A DNA stretch of 64,000 bases from JAKAWQ01 sp035509315. Its GTDB lineage: Bacteria; Pseudomonadota; Alphaproteobacteria; Acetobacterales; Acetobacteraceae. The number at the start of each line of letters is the position of its first letter. The stretch's first letter is position 1. Below the pieces are notes generated by a model. The model saw nothing but the letters and a program-made list of their open reading frames with translations. It searched no databases and was not told where the DNA came from. Positions 1-7,861 of this stretch are shown here, in pieces. The stretch is from positions 1-64,000 of the forward strand of contig DATJLS010000068.1 in assembly GCA_035509315.1 (NCBI GenBank). Direction: 5' to 3'. Made by a program: the position numbers and the translations under genes.

Positions 1-261
1 GCGATCGGTCCCCAATCGAGCAGTCGGGAGAGCCTGTCGAGAGACGACAAAGGTCGCGATGGTATCGTGACGTCCAAGTTCTCCTGACCAATTGGCCGAT
101 ATGCCACCACCCGCTCTCCCTCTGCGAAAGCTCATAGAATCAGCGATTCTGTGCCACGCCTACCCCCCCCACCCGCGCACAGGTCTCCTAATGCAGGCTT
201 CGCACACGGTGAGCGTTGTAGTGGGCCTGTCCAGTTTGTGCGGCGATGTTCCCCATCGTCG
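1..261. other. window edge, no gene recognised
   Basis: No reading frame here has a convincing start, codon use or recognisable product. The stretch lies downstream of the OLD-like gene, which is on the minus strand. It includes a C-rich run near 164-173. It may be the remains of flanking acquired DNA; nothing more can be supported. Confidence 0.5.
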
Positions 262-1755
262 TCATGTGGTGGACGATTTTATCCGTTGGATGAAACTGTC
301 CACCTCACTATCTAGTTGATCCGTGACAAGGAGTCCCTCGCTCACGCTTTCCGCCAGAGTCCTTTTTGAAAACGAGATATCATTATATTCAATCGGGTCT
401 TTCTCTAGCTGTATATTTACAAGCTCGGAGGCCGTACAGCGGAATCGGTTTGAGACGAGCCGTTGTGGATAGTAATATTCAATCCCATTTTTGCTCAGAA
501 TAGCGATGTTATCCTCGGGAACCCCGAGGGCAACAATTCGGTCCCTTCTCGTGCTTCGCGTTTTATCGAGCAGCACAAAAGTACGACCCCGGTAGGGGCT
601 GCTCCTAAAATCCCCAAAGGCATCGCCGAGAAATCTTATCCTCTCAAGCAAGTTGCCTTCACCACCCAACTTTACCACAGAAACACTCCGATCTGGGATG
701 TGAAGCCGAATTGCCTTAGTAAGAAAGGTCACATCCGATATGCCCTCTACCATTACGATAGCGGAAGGCAAGAAGATAGACTCCAAATCGTTTCCGAGCA
801 TCGCGAACTGCAACTGGTGAAAGTCAGCAACCGTTTGTATTTCTCTGATCGAGATACGGGGACCTGCTTTCGTAAGCGCAAAGTTGTTTGACAGTGAACT
901 GCGGTCTAGCAGTAAGTGAGAGTGGGTAGATATGTAAAGCTGCTTCAGGTGCGGGCAGAATTTCTGCCGTTCGCCAGCATCGTACATAAATCGTGCAAGG
1001 ACGGATTGGATACCTGGGTTTAGTCCCAACTCTGGTTCATCCAATAGAACAACAGAAAAGCGGTCGTTCAATAGGACACCCAGAAGAGTTAAAAGAAGGC
1101 GGGTTCCGGTGCTTCCATACCGGAGGTTTTCGCCGTCCATATCTATGTAGAATGGGCTGAAGTCATTGTCAGCTTGGGTCCGTCGGAGAGAAAATTTGTT
1201 TCCCAGAAGGTTTTGACAAAGGCAGAACAGCTTGCCTCGTTGGGCGTTGTTAAGGCTGGTTATGATCTGTTCGAGCTGGAGTTCATTATTTTCTGTGTTC
1301 TGCTGAGCGGTATCATTGGTCCGAGAGAAGTTTTCGAACAACCGGTGAAATTCGATCGGGTCATTCTTGCGGCTATTGAGCACATCGATGTGATAAAATC
1401 GGTTGCACGCGAGAAGATACCCATCTTGACCTACCAGAGACCAGATTTGCTTCAGAAGAAGAGTTTTCCCGCAGTTATTCGGCCCTGATAGTATCGTTAC
1501 CGGCTTGTCAGTTCTGGCTGCGCAAAACTCTCTAGCAGTTGGACTGAACTCTGCAAAAAGGCGCGGAAGCATCATATATATAATGGGCTGTGCCATAGGC
1601 CCTTGCCTTACCATTTCGGCCGTGTAGCACTGCGTAAAGTCGCTCAACTTACCTTCCGACCTGAGAACGTCTAACTCTGAGATTGCGAAGGGGCCAGATA
1701 GCGCATTTGAGTTTTCATCGGCCAGATAATACCAGACCTTCTCATTGCTTCTCAT
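262..1755 (-). CDS. OLD-like AAA ATPase with TOPRIM domain and N-terminal GYF_2-like domain
   Basis: 497-residue protein of the overcoming-lysogenization-defect (OLD) class, ATP-driven nucleases or nuclease-like proteins often found among phage-defence genes. Seen: a GYF_2-like segment at residues 7-45 (WYY, then GPF, spacing typical of the domain); Walker A GPNNCGKT at 91-98; STG motif near 215; Walker B VVLLDEPELGLNP from 235 (D239, E240); STHSH at 276-280. A TOPRIM-like half follows with VEG at 336-338 (E337), VLLDK with D397, and GIEYYYP at 424-430. The second aspartate expected after D397 is not obvious. I start at the ATG at 1755 because GYF_2 begins there; a GTG at 1887, two bases after the resolvase stop, would add 44 residues of no recognisable character. 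Base composition is lower in GC than the core genes. Family assignment is firm; a defence role is inference. Confidence 0.8.
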   Translation of the reverse strand: MRSNEKVWYYLADENSNALSGPFAISELDVLRSEGKLSDFTQCYTAEMVRQGPMAQPIIYMMLPRLFAEFSPTAREFCAARTDKPVTILSGPNNCGKTLLLKQIWSLVGQDGYLLACNRFYHIDVLNSRKNDPIEFHRLFENFSRTNDTAQQNTENNELQLEQIITSLNNAQRGKLFCLCQNLLGNKFSLRRTQADNDFSPFYIDMDGENLRYGSTGTRLLLTLLGVLLNDRFSVVLLDEPELGLNPGIQSVLARFMYDAGERQKFCPHLKQLYISTHSHLLLDRSSLSNNFALTKAGPRISIREIQTVADFHQLQFAMLGNDLESIFLPSAIVMVEGISDVTFLTKAIRLHIPDRSVSVVKLGGEGNLLERIRFLGDAFGDFRSSPYRGRTFVLLDKTRSTRRDRIVALGVPEDNIAILSKNGIEYYYPQRLVSNRFRCTASELVNIQLEKDPIEYNDISFSKRTLAESVSEGLLVTDQLDSEVDSFIQRIKSSTT

Positions 1756-1870
1756 CGCTTTCTTTTCACCACTGTGATTCAAGGTTTCTTTGTGCTTTGT
1801 GACAGAGAGTGGCTCGGAGAAATGATTGCTCAAGACCCTTTTAATACGGAGAATTCCCCAGCGAATGCTT

Positions 1871-1896
1871 GACCTAAGCGGGCGCACAGTTAGGTC
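1871..1896. repeat. inverted repeat at resolvase 3' end
   Basis: Seven-base arms GACCTAA (1871-1877) and TTAGGTC (1890-1896) are separated by 12 bases and overlap the resolvase stop codon. It could be a weak terminator or a remnant recombination half-site. No T-tract follows. Confidence 0.5.
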
Positions 1897-2438
1897 GAGA
1901 GTCTTGAGATCGTGCTGCCGCTCACATTGTAGCTGCGGCCGATGTCAGCAAGTGTTTCGTCGCCGCTGTCGCGGCGGCGAATCACCTCGCGCTGCTGGTG
2001 CGGGGTGAGCTTCGGCTTGCGGCCGAGTCTGACGCCGCGCACTTTGGCCCGCTCGCGGCCTTCGGCCGTGCGCGCGCGGATAAGATCGCGCTCGAACTCG
2101 GCAAGCCCGCCTAAGACGGTCAGCATGAGCCGCCCATGCGATGTGGTGGTGTCGGCCCATGCGTCCCCCAAGGATCGGAACGCGGCCTTGCGCTCGGCAA
2201 TGGTGGCGAGGGTGTTCAAGAGGTCGCGGGTGGATCGCGCGAGCCGGTCGAGCCGCGTCACCATCAGCACGTCGCCGGCGTCGAGCCGGTCAAGGACATG
2301 CCGAAGCTGATGGCGGTCGGTCTTGGCCCCGCTCGCCACCTCCCGGAACACCTTCCCGGCCCCAGCGGCTGTCAGGGCTGCCACCTGGGCACCGACGCTC
2401 TGGCCGTCCGTCGAGACGCGGGCATAGCCGCAGATCAT
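1890..2438 (-). CDS. serine recombinase, resolvase/invertase family
   Basis: 182-residue small serine recombinase that cuts and rejoins DNA through a covalent serine link. The N-terminal catalytic domain has YARVST with nucleophile S9, and TRLDRLARS at 61-69 holding the conserved D64, R65 and R68. The long E-helix region contains GGLAEFERDLI (110-120). The C-terminal helix-turn-helix spans about 145-180 (GRKPKLTP, then TLADIGRSYNVSGSTISR). Length is normal for a Tn3-type resolvase or DNA invertase and the gene appears intact. No tnpA of Tn3 type lies in the window, so it may be a remnant module or serve a cargo element. Its upstream side is interrupted 76 bases away by the IS1182-type element, which may have separated it from its res site. 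Confidence 0.9.
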   Translation of the reverse strand: MICGYARVSTDGQSVGAQVAALTAAGAGKVFREVASGAKTDRHQLRHVLDRLDAGDVLMVTRLDRLARSTRDLLNTLATIAERKAAFRSLGDAWADTTTSHGRLMLTVLGGLAEFERDLIRARTAEGRERAKVRGVRLGRKPKLTPHQQREVIRRRDSGDETLADIGRSYNVSGSTISRLST

Positions 2439-2514
2439 GGGGGACTTATGCTGCCGATTTGTGCAAAAGAAAAGCGCTCTGTTTTCAGGGATCTAGGTTC
2501 TTTGCATAATTCTT

Positions 2515-2530
2515 GCAGACCGTGTGAAAA
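2515..2530 (+). repeat. IS left terminal inverted repeat
   Basis: Sixteen bases, GCAGACCGTGTGAAAA, match the reverse complement of 4094-4109 without mismatch. Confidence 0.85.
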
Positions 2531-2612
2531 CTGTGATCCCACGGCCGTGATGGGAATTCACAGGCGGCCGTTAAGGTAGTCTTTCCGGCGCAGGTTCGAT
2601 AGGCACGCCCAT

Positions 2613-4043
2613 TCAAGCCGCCAGGGCAGCCATCAGTTCTTTGAACCCCACCAGGTTCAACACCCGCCGGAGATTATAGGCCAATGCGGTCAGGCTGAAT
2701 TCGCCGCGCACCCTGTCGAGTCCGCGCATCATGAACGCGCCCTGGTTCATCCATTGCTTGATCGACCCGAAGGGATGCTCGACTGTCTCCCGCCTGATGC
2801 CAAGAATGTCCGGACGGCTTGCCAAACGGGCTTGCATACGGTCCAGCGCAGCCTCGTTTTCCAGCCGTGTGACAATGCGGAACAAACCGCTCGTGCAGCT
2901 CGGGCGAAGTTTGCAAGCCTCGCATGCCGGCCTGTTGGCGTAATGGATCCGCTTCAGGTTTCGTTGTGACGTGACCGCGCGAACCGTAAGCCTCTGGCCC
3001 ACCAGGCAAAGATAGCCGTCACCGGCTTCGTCATACTGGAACTCATCCTTGCGGAAGCGCCCCGTCCTGACCGGCGGACCACGCTGTGGGCGCGGCACAT
3101 AGGGCGTCATTCCAGCCTTCTCGCACGCCTCAATATCCTCGGCCTTGAAGTAACCGCGATCGGCCACGACCTCGATCGTTTGAATACCAAGTATCTCTTT
3201 CGCCTGCTTCGCCGTCTCTGTCAGAAGTCCCAGATCCAGCACCTGGTTGGTCACCTGCTGTTCAACGATCAGCTTGTGCTTCGCATCCACCGCGACCTGC
3301 ACGTTGTAGCCTACTGCGACGCGTGTGTGCCCCGCCATCGCCCGGCTGTCTGGGTCGGTCAGGGATATTTGGCTTTCGCCGGTCCGGTCCAATTCCGCCA
3401 GCATCGCTTGACAACGGTCGCGCCGGCCGCGCACCGCAGCGATCTTCTCGGCCAGGTTCTCAACGCGGGAGCCGGCTGTGTTGGCTTCGGCCGTGTCGTT
3501 CACCTCGAGCCGCTTGAGGTAGTCGTCGAGCTTGGCGTCAGCGAGGCGGATGAATTCGGCCAGGGAGGCGCGGGTGAAGTTTCGGTCCTTGTTGTTGACC
3601 GCCTTGATGCGTGTGCCATCGACCGCGATCAGTTCTTTGCCGAACAGGTCGAGATTGCGGCAGAGCAAAATGAATTGGCGGAACACGGGCCGGAACGCCT
3701 TGTGGTTGTCGCGGCGGAAATCGGCTATGGTCTTGAAGTCGGGCTTGAGCTGGCGCAGCAGCCAGATCACTTCGACGTTGCGGTGTGTCTCGGCTTCGAG
3801 GCGACGGCTGGAGCGGACGCGGTTGAGATAGCCATAGATGTAGAGCTTCAGCAGGTCGGCAGGTGCGTAGCCGGGGCGTCCGGTCTGTTTGGCGGTGACA
3901 CGGCTGAAGCCGGCCTCTGTCAGATCGAGGCCATCAACGAAGGCCTCGATGAAGCGCACGGGGTTGTCTTGGCCCACGTAATCGTCAAGGGATTCGGGAA
4001 GAAGGAGCGATTGGGTGCGATCGGTGCCGGTGAGGTGCGCCAT
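2613..4043 (-). CDS. IS1182-family DDE transposase
   Basis: 476-residue DDE transposase that moves the surrounding insertion sequence. Seen: the N-terminal DUF772-type region with DNPVRFIEAFVD, then YAPADLLKLYIYGYLNRVRSS and TIADFRR. The first catalytic aspartate is in AVDGT (D142), the second in VVADRGYFKAED, and the acidic residue in the C-terminal ETVEHPFGSIKQWM block, which is typical of IS1182/IS5-like enzymes. A cysteine cluster (CEACKLRPSC) precedes the last block, as is common in this family. The reading frame is uninterrupted, so the element may still be active. The start ATG at 4043 lies 51 bases inside the right inverted repeat. Confidence 0.93.
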   Translation of the reverse strand: MAHLTGTDRTQSLLLPESLDDYVGQDNPVRFIEAFVDGLDLTEAGFSRVTAKQTGRPGYAPADLLKLYIYGYLNRVRSSRRLEAETHRNVEVIWLLRQLKPDFKTIADFRRDNHKAFRPVFRQFILLCRNLDLFGKELIAVDGTRIKAVNNKDRNFTRASLAEFIRLADAKLDDYLKRLEVNDTAEANTAGSRVENLAEKIAAVRGRRDRCQAMLAELDRTGESQISLTDPDSRAMAGHTRVAVGYNVQVAVDAKHKLIVEQQVTNQVLDLGLLTETAKQAKEILGIQTIEVVADRGYFKAEDIEACEKAGMTPYVPRPQRGPPVRTGRFRKDEFQYDEAGDGYLCLVGQRLTVRAVTSQRNLKRIHYANRPACEACKLRPSCTSGLFRIVTRLENEAALDRMQARLASRPDILGIRRETVEHPFGSIKQWMNQGAFMMRGLDRVRGEFSLTALAYNLRRVLNLVGFKELMAALAA

Positions 4044-4093
4044 GGGGCGATGCTAAACGGGATCACGCTGCGCCGGAATCGGGGATCGTTGGC

Positions 4094-4109
4094 TTTTCAC
4101 ACGGTCTGC
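4094..4109 (+). repeat. IS right terminal inverted repeat
   Basis: TTTTCACACGGTCTGC, the exact reverse complement of the left end at 2515-2530. Confidence 0.85.
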
Positions 4110-4206
4110 TTGATTTTTGCGGACCCAAGTTTGGGAGTGTAGAACACTCGCTTGCTCGCAGTGCTCGAGGTAAGATGCCGTTGCATCTGATGACTCAGGC
4201 GGCACT

Positions 4207-4647
4207 ATGATGGAAGACGAAATCCGGAAGCGAATCAGCAGTGCATTAACTCGGTTTCGCTGTGAAGAGATCGAACGCGGCAGAATGACAACAGACAGCA
4301 ATGTAACCGAATGGCATTTCGCCTACCATTTTGCGAACTGCCTTAGCCAGCAATTCCCCTGCCATACTTGCGATATTGAAGTGAGCAAGCCCAACTTGAA
4401 CAACAAGCGGCCAGACATCATCATTCACAAGCGAGGCACGCACGATCATAATCTTCTAATTGTCGAGCTAAAACGTGACCGCTCGGCCGATGAGATTCGC
4501 GACGACATAATAAAGATCAAACGTCATATGTTTGCCGCTCCTTACTGCTACCAATTTGGTGCAGTGGTCAAGATTTCGAACGAGTCTATAGCGGAAATAG
4601 CGTGGTTGGCACTGAATAAATGTCTATCCCATCCCGGAAGTGACTAA
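4207..4647 (+). CDS. small PD-(D/E)XK nuclease-like protein
   Basis: 146 residues, no assigned family. The core resembles a PD-(D/E)XK nuclease fold: RPDIIIH with D70, followed by LLIVELKRD with E87 and K89, the usual D-x(n)-E-x-K pattern across two strands; E35 in EWHFAYH could be the upstream acidic residue. It is short for a full restriction enzyme and has no partner methylase beside it. Two adjacent ATG codons (4207, 4210) are possible starts. Composition matches the low-GC segment. The gene faces away from the IS and was probably closer to the resolvase and OLD-like gene before the IS inserted. A nuclease role is inference from the motif only. Confidence 0.6.
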   Translation: MMEDEIRKRISSALTRFRCEEIERGRMTTDSNVTEWHFAYHFANCLSQQFPCHTCDIEVSKPNLNNKRPDIIIHKRGTHDHNLLIVELKRDRSADEIRDDIIKIKRHMFAAPYCYQFGAVVKISNESIAEIAWLALNKCLSHPGSD

Positions 4648-5027
4648 ACCTACAGAAGTAGTTCGCACGTAGTGCCGCGTGGGACGCGCGGCGTCTCCAC
4701 AGCGACGTCGCATAACCCATTATGTCAAGCGATGGAAGGCAAAGACTCCTCGCTGTCGGGGTAAGGCAGTAGGCCGGACATGACGAGCAGTGGTCCTCCA
4801 ATTGGTTTCCTCACTGAAGGGAGACGCTTTCCGTTTATAGCGACCCAGGAGGACCGGAGTGAAACGTCTGCTTCCGTGAAGCAGCGCTACGCATGTTAAC
4901 GGCCGCTATGGGCGCGAAGCAGACCTTTGTGAGACCGGCTCTCGATATTCGTTCTCCTCCACATTTCGATTCCCCGTCACTCACCGGACCCGGTTTTCAC
5001 GCTTCGCGGGGGATCAACCCCGACATT
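4648..5027. other. intergenic, no gene recognised
   Basis: No supported coding sequence. It holds a short perfect hairpin CTGCTTC-CGT-GAAGCAG near 4868-4884 and a related 9-base inverted repeat (GTCTGCTTC at 4866, GAAGCAGAC at 4916). Composition changes from the low-GC segment to the high-GC chromosome here, so the island boundary probably lies within this stretch. Confidence 0.4.
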
Positions 5028-5822
5028 TCAGGCGACGGCCTTCCAGGCGGCGTGGCTGATTTCCCCGATGATCGCCTCGCCCGCGTGCGGATCGGCGGGT
5101 TTATGGCAGAAGAGGCTGAGGATGAGCGGGCCGTGCCCGGTCATGATGAAGCCGACATCGTTGGTGACATCCTCGATGCTGCCGGTCTTCGAGCCCCAGC
5201 GCGGCCGGTCGGCGCGCGGCAGATGGCGGGCGATGCGGCGTTCATTCTGCTGCTTCTCGAGCATCGCGATCATCGCCGCGCAAGATTGCTGAGACGCGGC
5301 CTCGTTCTCCAGAAGGGTCGCGATCACTCGGGCATAATCGCCCGGTGTCGCCCAGTTCTCCCCCTCCGCCGTGCGGGCTGCCTGGCCCTGCATCTTCCGC
5401 CTGAGCGTCGAGCCAGCCATGCCAAGTTCCCGCATGATCGTGTTGACCGCCTCCATCCCGACGATATCGATGAGAATATTGGTCGCGCTATTGTCGCTGA
5501 TCGCGATCATCAGATAGACGAGATCGCCGAGCGTGAACTCCATGCCTTCGTGAAGATGGAGCATCACGCCGCTGCCCGGCGCGCGATCCTCGGGCCGCAG
5601 GCGATAGCGCTCGGCGAGCAGGTTCCGTCCTTCATCGATCCGCCGGAAAAGCGCGATCATGATCGGCACCTTGACCGTGCTGGCGGCGATGAAACGGCGA
5701 TCCGCGTTGTGGTCGAATCGTTCGCCTGAGGGCGCGATGATGCTCGCGCCGAGGATCGTTTCGTTTTGCTCGGCCCGCGCGATCGCCGCCGCCACACCAT
5801 TCCAGTCGATATTCGCAACCAT
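5028..5822 (-). CDS. class A beta-lactamase-fold serine hydrolase
   Basis: 264-residue serine hydrolase of the beta-lactamase/penicillin-recognising fold. Seen: S48-T-V-K51 (active-site SxxK), SDN at 109-111, and KTG at 212-214. The omega-loop glutamate of true class A beta-lactamases (E166 in standard numbering, ExxxN) is not present at the expected distance after SDN; that region reads RRKMQGQAARTAEGEN. Without it, efficient deacylation of beta-lactams is unlikely, and family members of this type are often uncharacterised hydrolases. There is no signal peptide with the start chosen at 5822, which is supported by GAGAGGAAAG upstream; a start at 5888 would not create one either. Resistance should not be inferred. 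Confidence 0.8.
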   Translation of the reverse strand: MVANIDWNGVAAAIARAEQNETILGASIIAPSGERFDHNADRRFIAASTVKVPIMIALFRRIDEGRNLLAERYRLRPEDRAPGSGVMLHLHEGMEFTLGDLVYLMIAISDNSATNILIDIVGMEAVNTIMRELGMAGSTLRRKMQGQAARTAEGENWATPGDYARVIATLLENEAASQQSCAAMIAMLEKQQNERRIARHLPRADRPRWGSKTGSIEDVTNDVGFIMTGHGPLILSLFCHKPADPHAGEAIIGEISHAAWKAVA

Positions 5823-5906
5823 GCGGGCTTTCCTCTCAAAGATCGACCATACCACCGCCACGGGTCCCGGAATGATACGCGAAGGCAAGGACCCCGTCGG
5901 GCAGCG

Positions 5907-7502
5907 TCATCCCGCCGCGTCATCCTCACCGATCATCACCGCGCCCTTCTCGGCGATCATGATCGTCGGCGCATTGGTGTTGCCCGTGGTGAGCGTGGGC
6001 ATGACCGAGGCATCGATCACCCGGAGCCCCAAAAGCCCGCGCACGCAGAGGCGCGAATCGACGACCGCCATCGGGTCCTCGCCCATCCGGCAGGTGCCCA
6101 CCGGATGATAGAGCGTCGTGCCGTAGCGCCGCGCATAATCGGCGAACTCCTCATCCGTGGTGACCGCTTCGCCCGGCAGCGTCTCGCCGGCGCTGAAGCG
6201 CGCGATCGGCGCGGCGGCGAGGATGCGGCGGGTGATGTGCAGCCCCGCGATCATCACGCGAAGATCGCTCGGCGCGGAAAGATAATCGGGCGTGATCACG
6301 GGCGCGGCGAAGGGATCGGGCGAGCCCGCCATGATCGTGCCGCGGCTGTCGGGCCGGACCGGACAGACGGCGACCGAGAAGCCGGGCGCGCGCTCGAGCG
6401 TGCCGAATTTCTGCGGATCGTGGCTGGCCGGCGTAAAAAGGATCTGCAGGTCCGGGCTCGCCAGCCCCTCACGCGAGCGGCAGAAGACCTGCGCGGTGGT
6501 GACGCCGAAGGTGAGCGCGCCACGGCCGGTGAGCACGAAGCGCAGCGCCTCCCGCGCGAGCGGCAGGCCATGCGCGAGCTGGTTGGTCGAGACGGCATCC
6601 TTCGCCCGATGGGCGATGCGGGCCACGTAATGATCAGCGAGATTGCGCCCCACCCCGGGCAGCGCGTGCAGCACGGGAACGCCGATCGCGGCGAGATGCT
6701 CGGCGGGGCCGATTCCCGAGATCTGCAGAAGATGCGGCGAATTGATCACCCCGCCGCAGAGAATGACGGCGCGATGCGCGCGTGCCGTGAGATCCTTTCC
6801 ATGCTGGCGGAAGGCGACGCCCGTGCAGCGCGCGCCTTCGAGCAGGAGGCGCGTGGCGAGCGCATCGGTCTCGATGCGGAGATTGGGCCGCCCCTTGGCC
6901 GCGGCGAGAAAGGTCCGCGCCGTCGAAGCGCGGAAGCGGCCGCGACGCGTCATCTGCGAATAGCCCACGCCTTCCTGCGCCCGCCCGTTCAGATCCGCAT
7001 TGAAGGAAAAGCCGGCTTCCCGCGCCGCCTCGACGAAGCGATGGGTGAGCGGGAGAATGGTGCGGTAGGATTCGACCCGGAGCGGCCCGCCCTTGCCGCG
7101 AAATTCCGCGTCCCCGGATTCGGCATCTTCGGATTTCTTGAAGAGCGGCAGGACATCGGAGAAGCTCCAGCCACGGCAGCCCATCTGCGCCCAGCCGTCA
7201 TAATCCGCCGGATTGCCGCGCACATAGAGCATGCCGTTGATCGAGCTCGACCCGCCGAGCACTTTTCCCCTCGGCCAGTGGATTCTCCGCCCCGCGGTGC
7301 CGGGACCGGGCTCAGCGGAATAATTCCAGTTGAGCACCGGATGATGCATGAGCTTGAGCGTGCCGGCCGGAATATGGATGAAGGGATGGCGATCCTGCGG
7401 TCCGGCCTCGAGCAGGAGCACGCGCGCCTTCCCCTCGGTCAGCCGGCTCGCGAGCACGGCGCCCGCCGACCCCGCGCCCACGATCACATAATCCGCTTCC
7501 AT
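5907..7502 (-). CDS. GMC-family FAD-dependent oxidoreductase (choline dehydrogenase-like)
   Basis: 531-residue flavoenzyme of the glucose-methanol-choline family, which oxidises alcohols. The FAD-binding GAGSAGAVLASRL is at residues 9-21, followed by LLLEAG. The GMC signature 1 region is WPRGKVLGGSSSINGMLYVRG, and signature 2 GVINSPHLLQISGIGP lies mid-protein. The C-terminal active-site block reads LYHPVGTCRMG followed by NTNAPTIMIAEKGA, with the catalytic His/Asn pair. The start at 7502 places the Rossmann strand at the N-terminus; the frame is open further upstream but has no domain. The substrate cannot be read from sequence; BetA-like alcohols are most likely. Confidence 0.88.
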   Translation of the reverse strand: MEADYVIVGAGSAGAVLASRLTEGKARVLLLEAGPQDRHPFIHIPAGTLKLMHHPVLNWNYSAEPGPGTAGRRIHWPRGKVLGGSSSINGMLYVRGNPADYDGWAQMGCRGWSFSDVLPLFKKSEDAESGDAEFRGKGGPLRVESYRTILPLTHRFVEAAREAGFSFNADLNGRAQEGVGYSQMTRRGRFRASTARTFLAAAKGRPNLRIETDALATRLLLEGARCTGVAFRQHGKDLTARAHRAVILCGGVINSPHLLQISGIGPAEHLAAIGVPVLHALPGVGRNLADHYVARIAHRAKDAVSTNQLAHGLPLAREALRFVLTGRGALTFGVTTAQVFCRSREGLASPDLQILFTPASHDPQKFGTLERAPGFSVAVCPVRPDSRGTIMAGSPDPFAAPVITPDYLSAPSDLRVMIAGLHITRRILAAAPIARFSAGETLPGEAVTTDEEFADYARRYGTTLYHPVGTCRMGEDPMAVVDSRLCVRGLLGLRVIDASVMPTLTTGNTNAPTIMIAEKGAVMIGEDDAAG

Positions 7503-7610
7503 CCCGGCTTCCCGCTTGTTCCTCACGCGTTCCCGGCCGAAACTCTGCCGGCGCAGCTGGCTCCGCGCAATGGCGCCTTTTCGCGTCGCCACAAGGCGGG
7601 CCGCCGGAAC

Positions 7611-7724
7611 GTGATGACCGGAGGTGGGAAAACCGCAGGTCTGAACCACGCGAGAAAACCCACGCGGGAAAACAGCGACCGGGAGCGGGATGAGGGAGCG
7701 CTGACGATCTCACCCCGCTCTCGG
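7611..7724. repeat. dispersed intergenic repeat, copy A
   Basis: Contains GTGATGACCGGAGGTG, then CAGGTCTGAACCACGCGAG, GAAAACAGCGACCGGGAG and GAGCGGGATGAG, closing with CTCACCCCGCTCTCGG. The same modules in the same order occur at 21745 and, inverted, at 31781. It lies between the GMC gene and the divergent universal stress gene. Confidence 0.7.
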
Positions 7725-7796
7725 CAGATCGCCATTCTTCGCTTCGATTCCTCTTTCTTATGTTTCTTATGGACCTTTGCGTCCCGCGCGGGCAGA

Positions 7797-7838
7797 TGGA
7801 ACGTTTCGCGTGGAACATTTCGCGTAGAACATTTCGCG
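7797..7838. repeat. three tandem 14-base units
   Basis: TGGAACGTTTCGCG, TGGAACATTTCGCG and TAGAACATTTCGCG follow one another directly upstream of the stress-protein start. The joint of the first two units, CGTTTCGCGTGGAACA (7802-7817), differs at three of 16 positions from the general bacterial parS palindrome TGTTTCACGTGAAACA. Confidence 0.75.
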
Positions 7839-7861
7839 TCTGGCGGAGCGGGAGGGACGAG

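Larger units (their letters stand above)
2515..4109 (-). mobile_element. IS1182-family insertion sequence
   Basis: About 1.6 kb element with one transposase gene bounded by matching ends. The left end reads GCAGACCGTGTGAAAA (2515-2530) and the right end is its exact reverse complement (4094-4109); similarity continues imperfectly inward. The flanking bases immediately outside are TT on both sides, consistent with a very short target duplication or with chance; no longer duplication is visible. The element sits between the resolvase and the small nuclease-like gene inside low-GC DNA. Confidence 0.82.

Noticed and set aside
4866..4924. Inverted GTCTGCTTC/GAAGCAGAC as a possible IS end
   Set aside because: No second matching end or transposase nearby; could be chance.
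7760..7861. Upstream extension of the universal stress protein to an ATG at 7760
   Set aside because: The added 34 residues lie in repeat DNA and precede the UspA strand; the GTG at 7862 has a better ribosome site.
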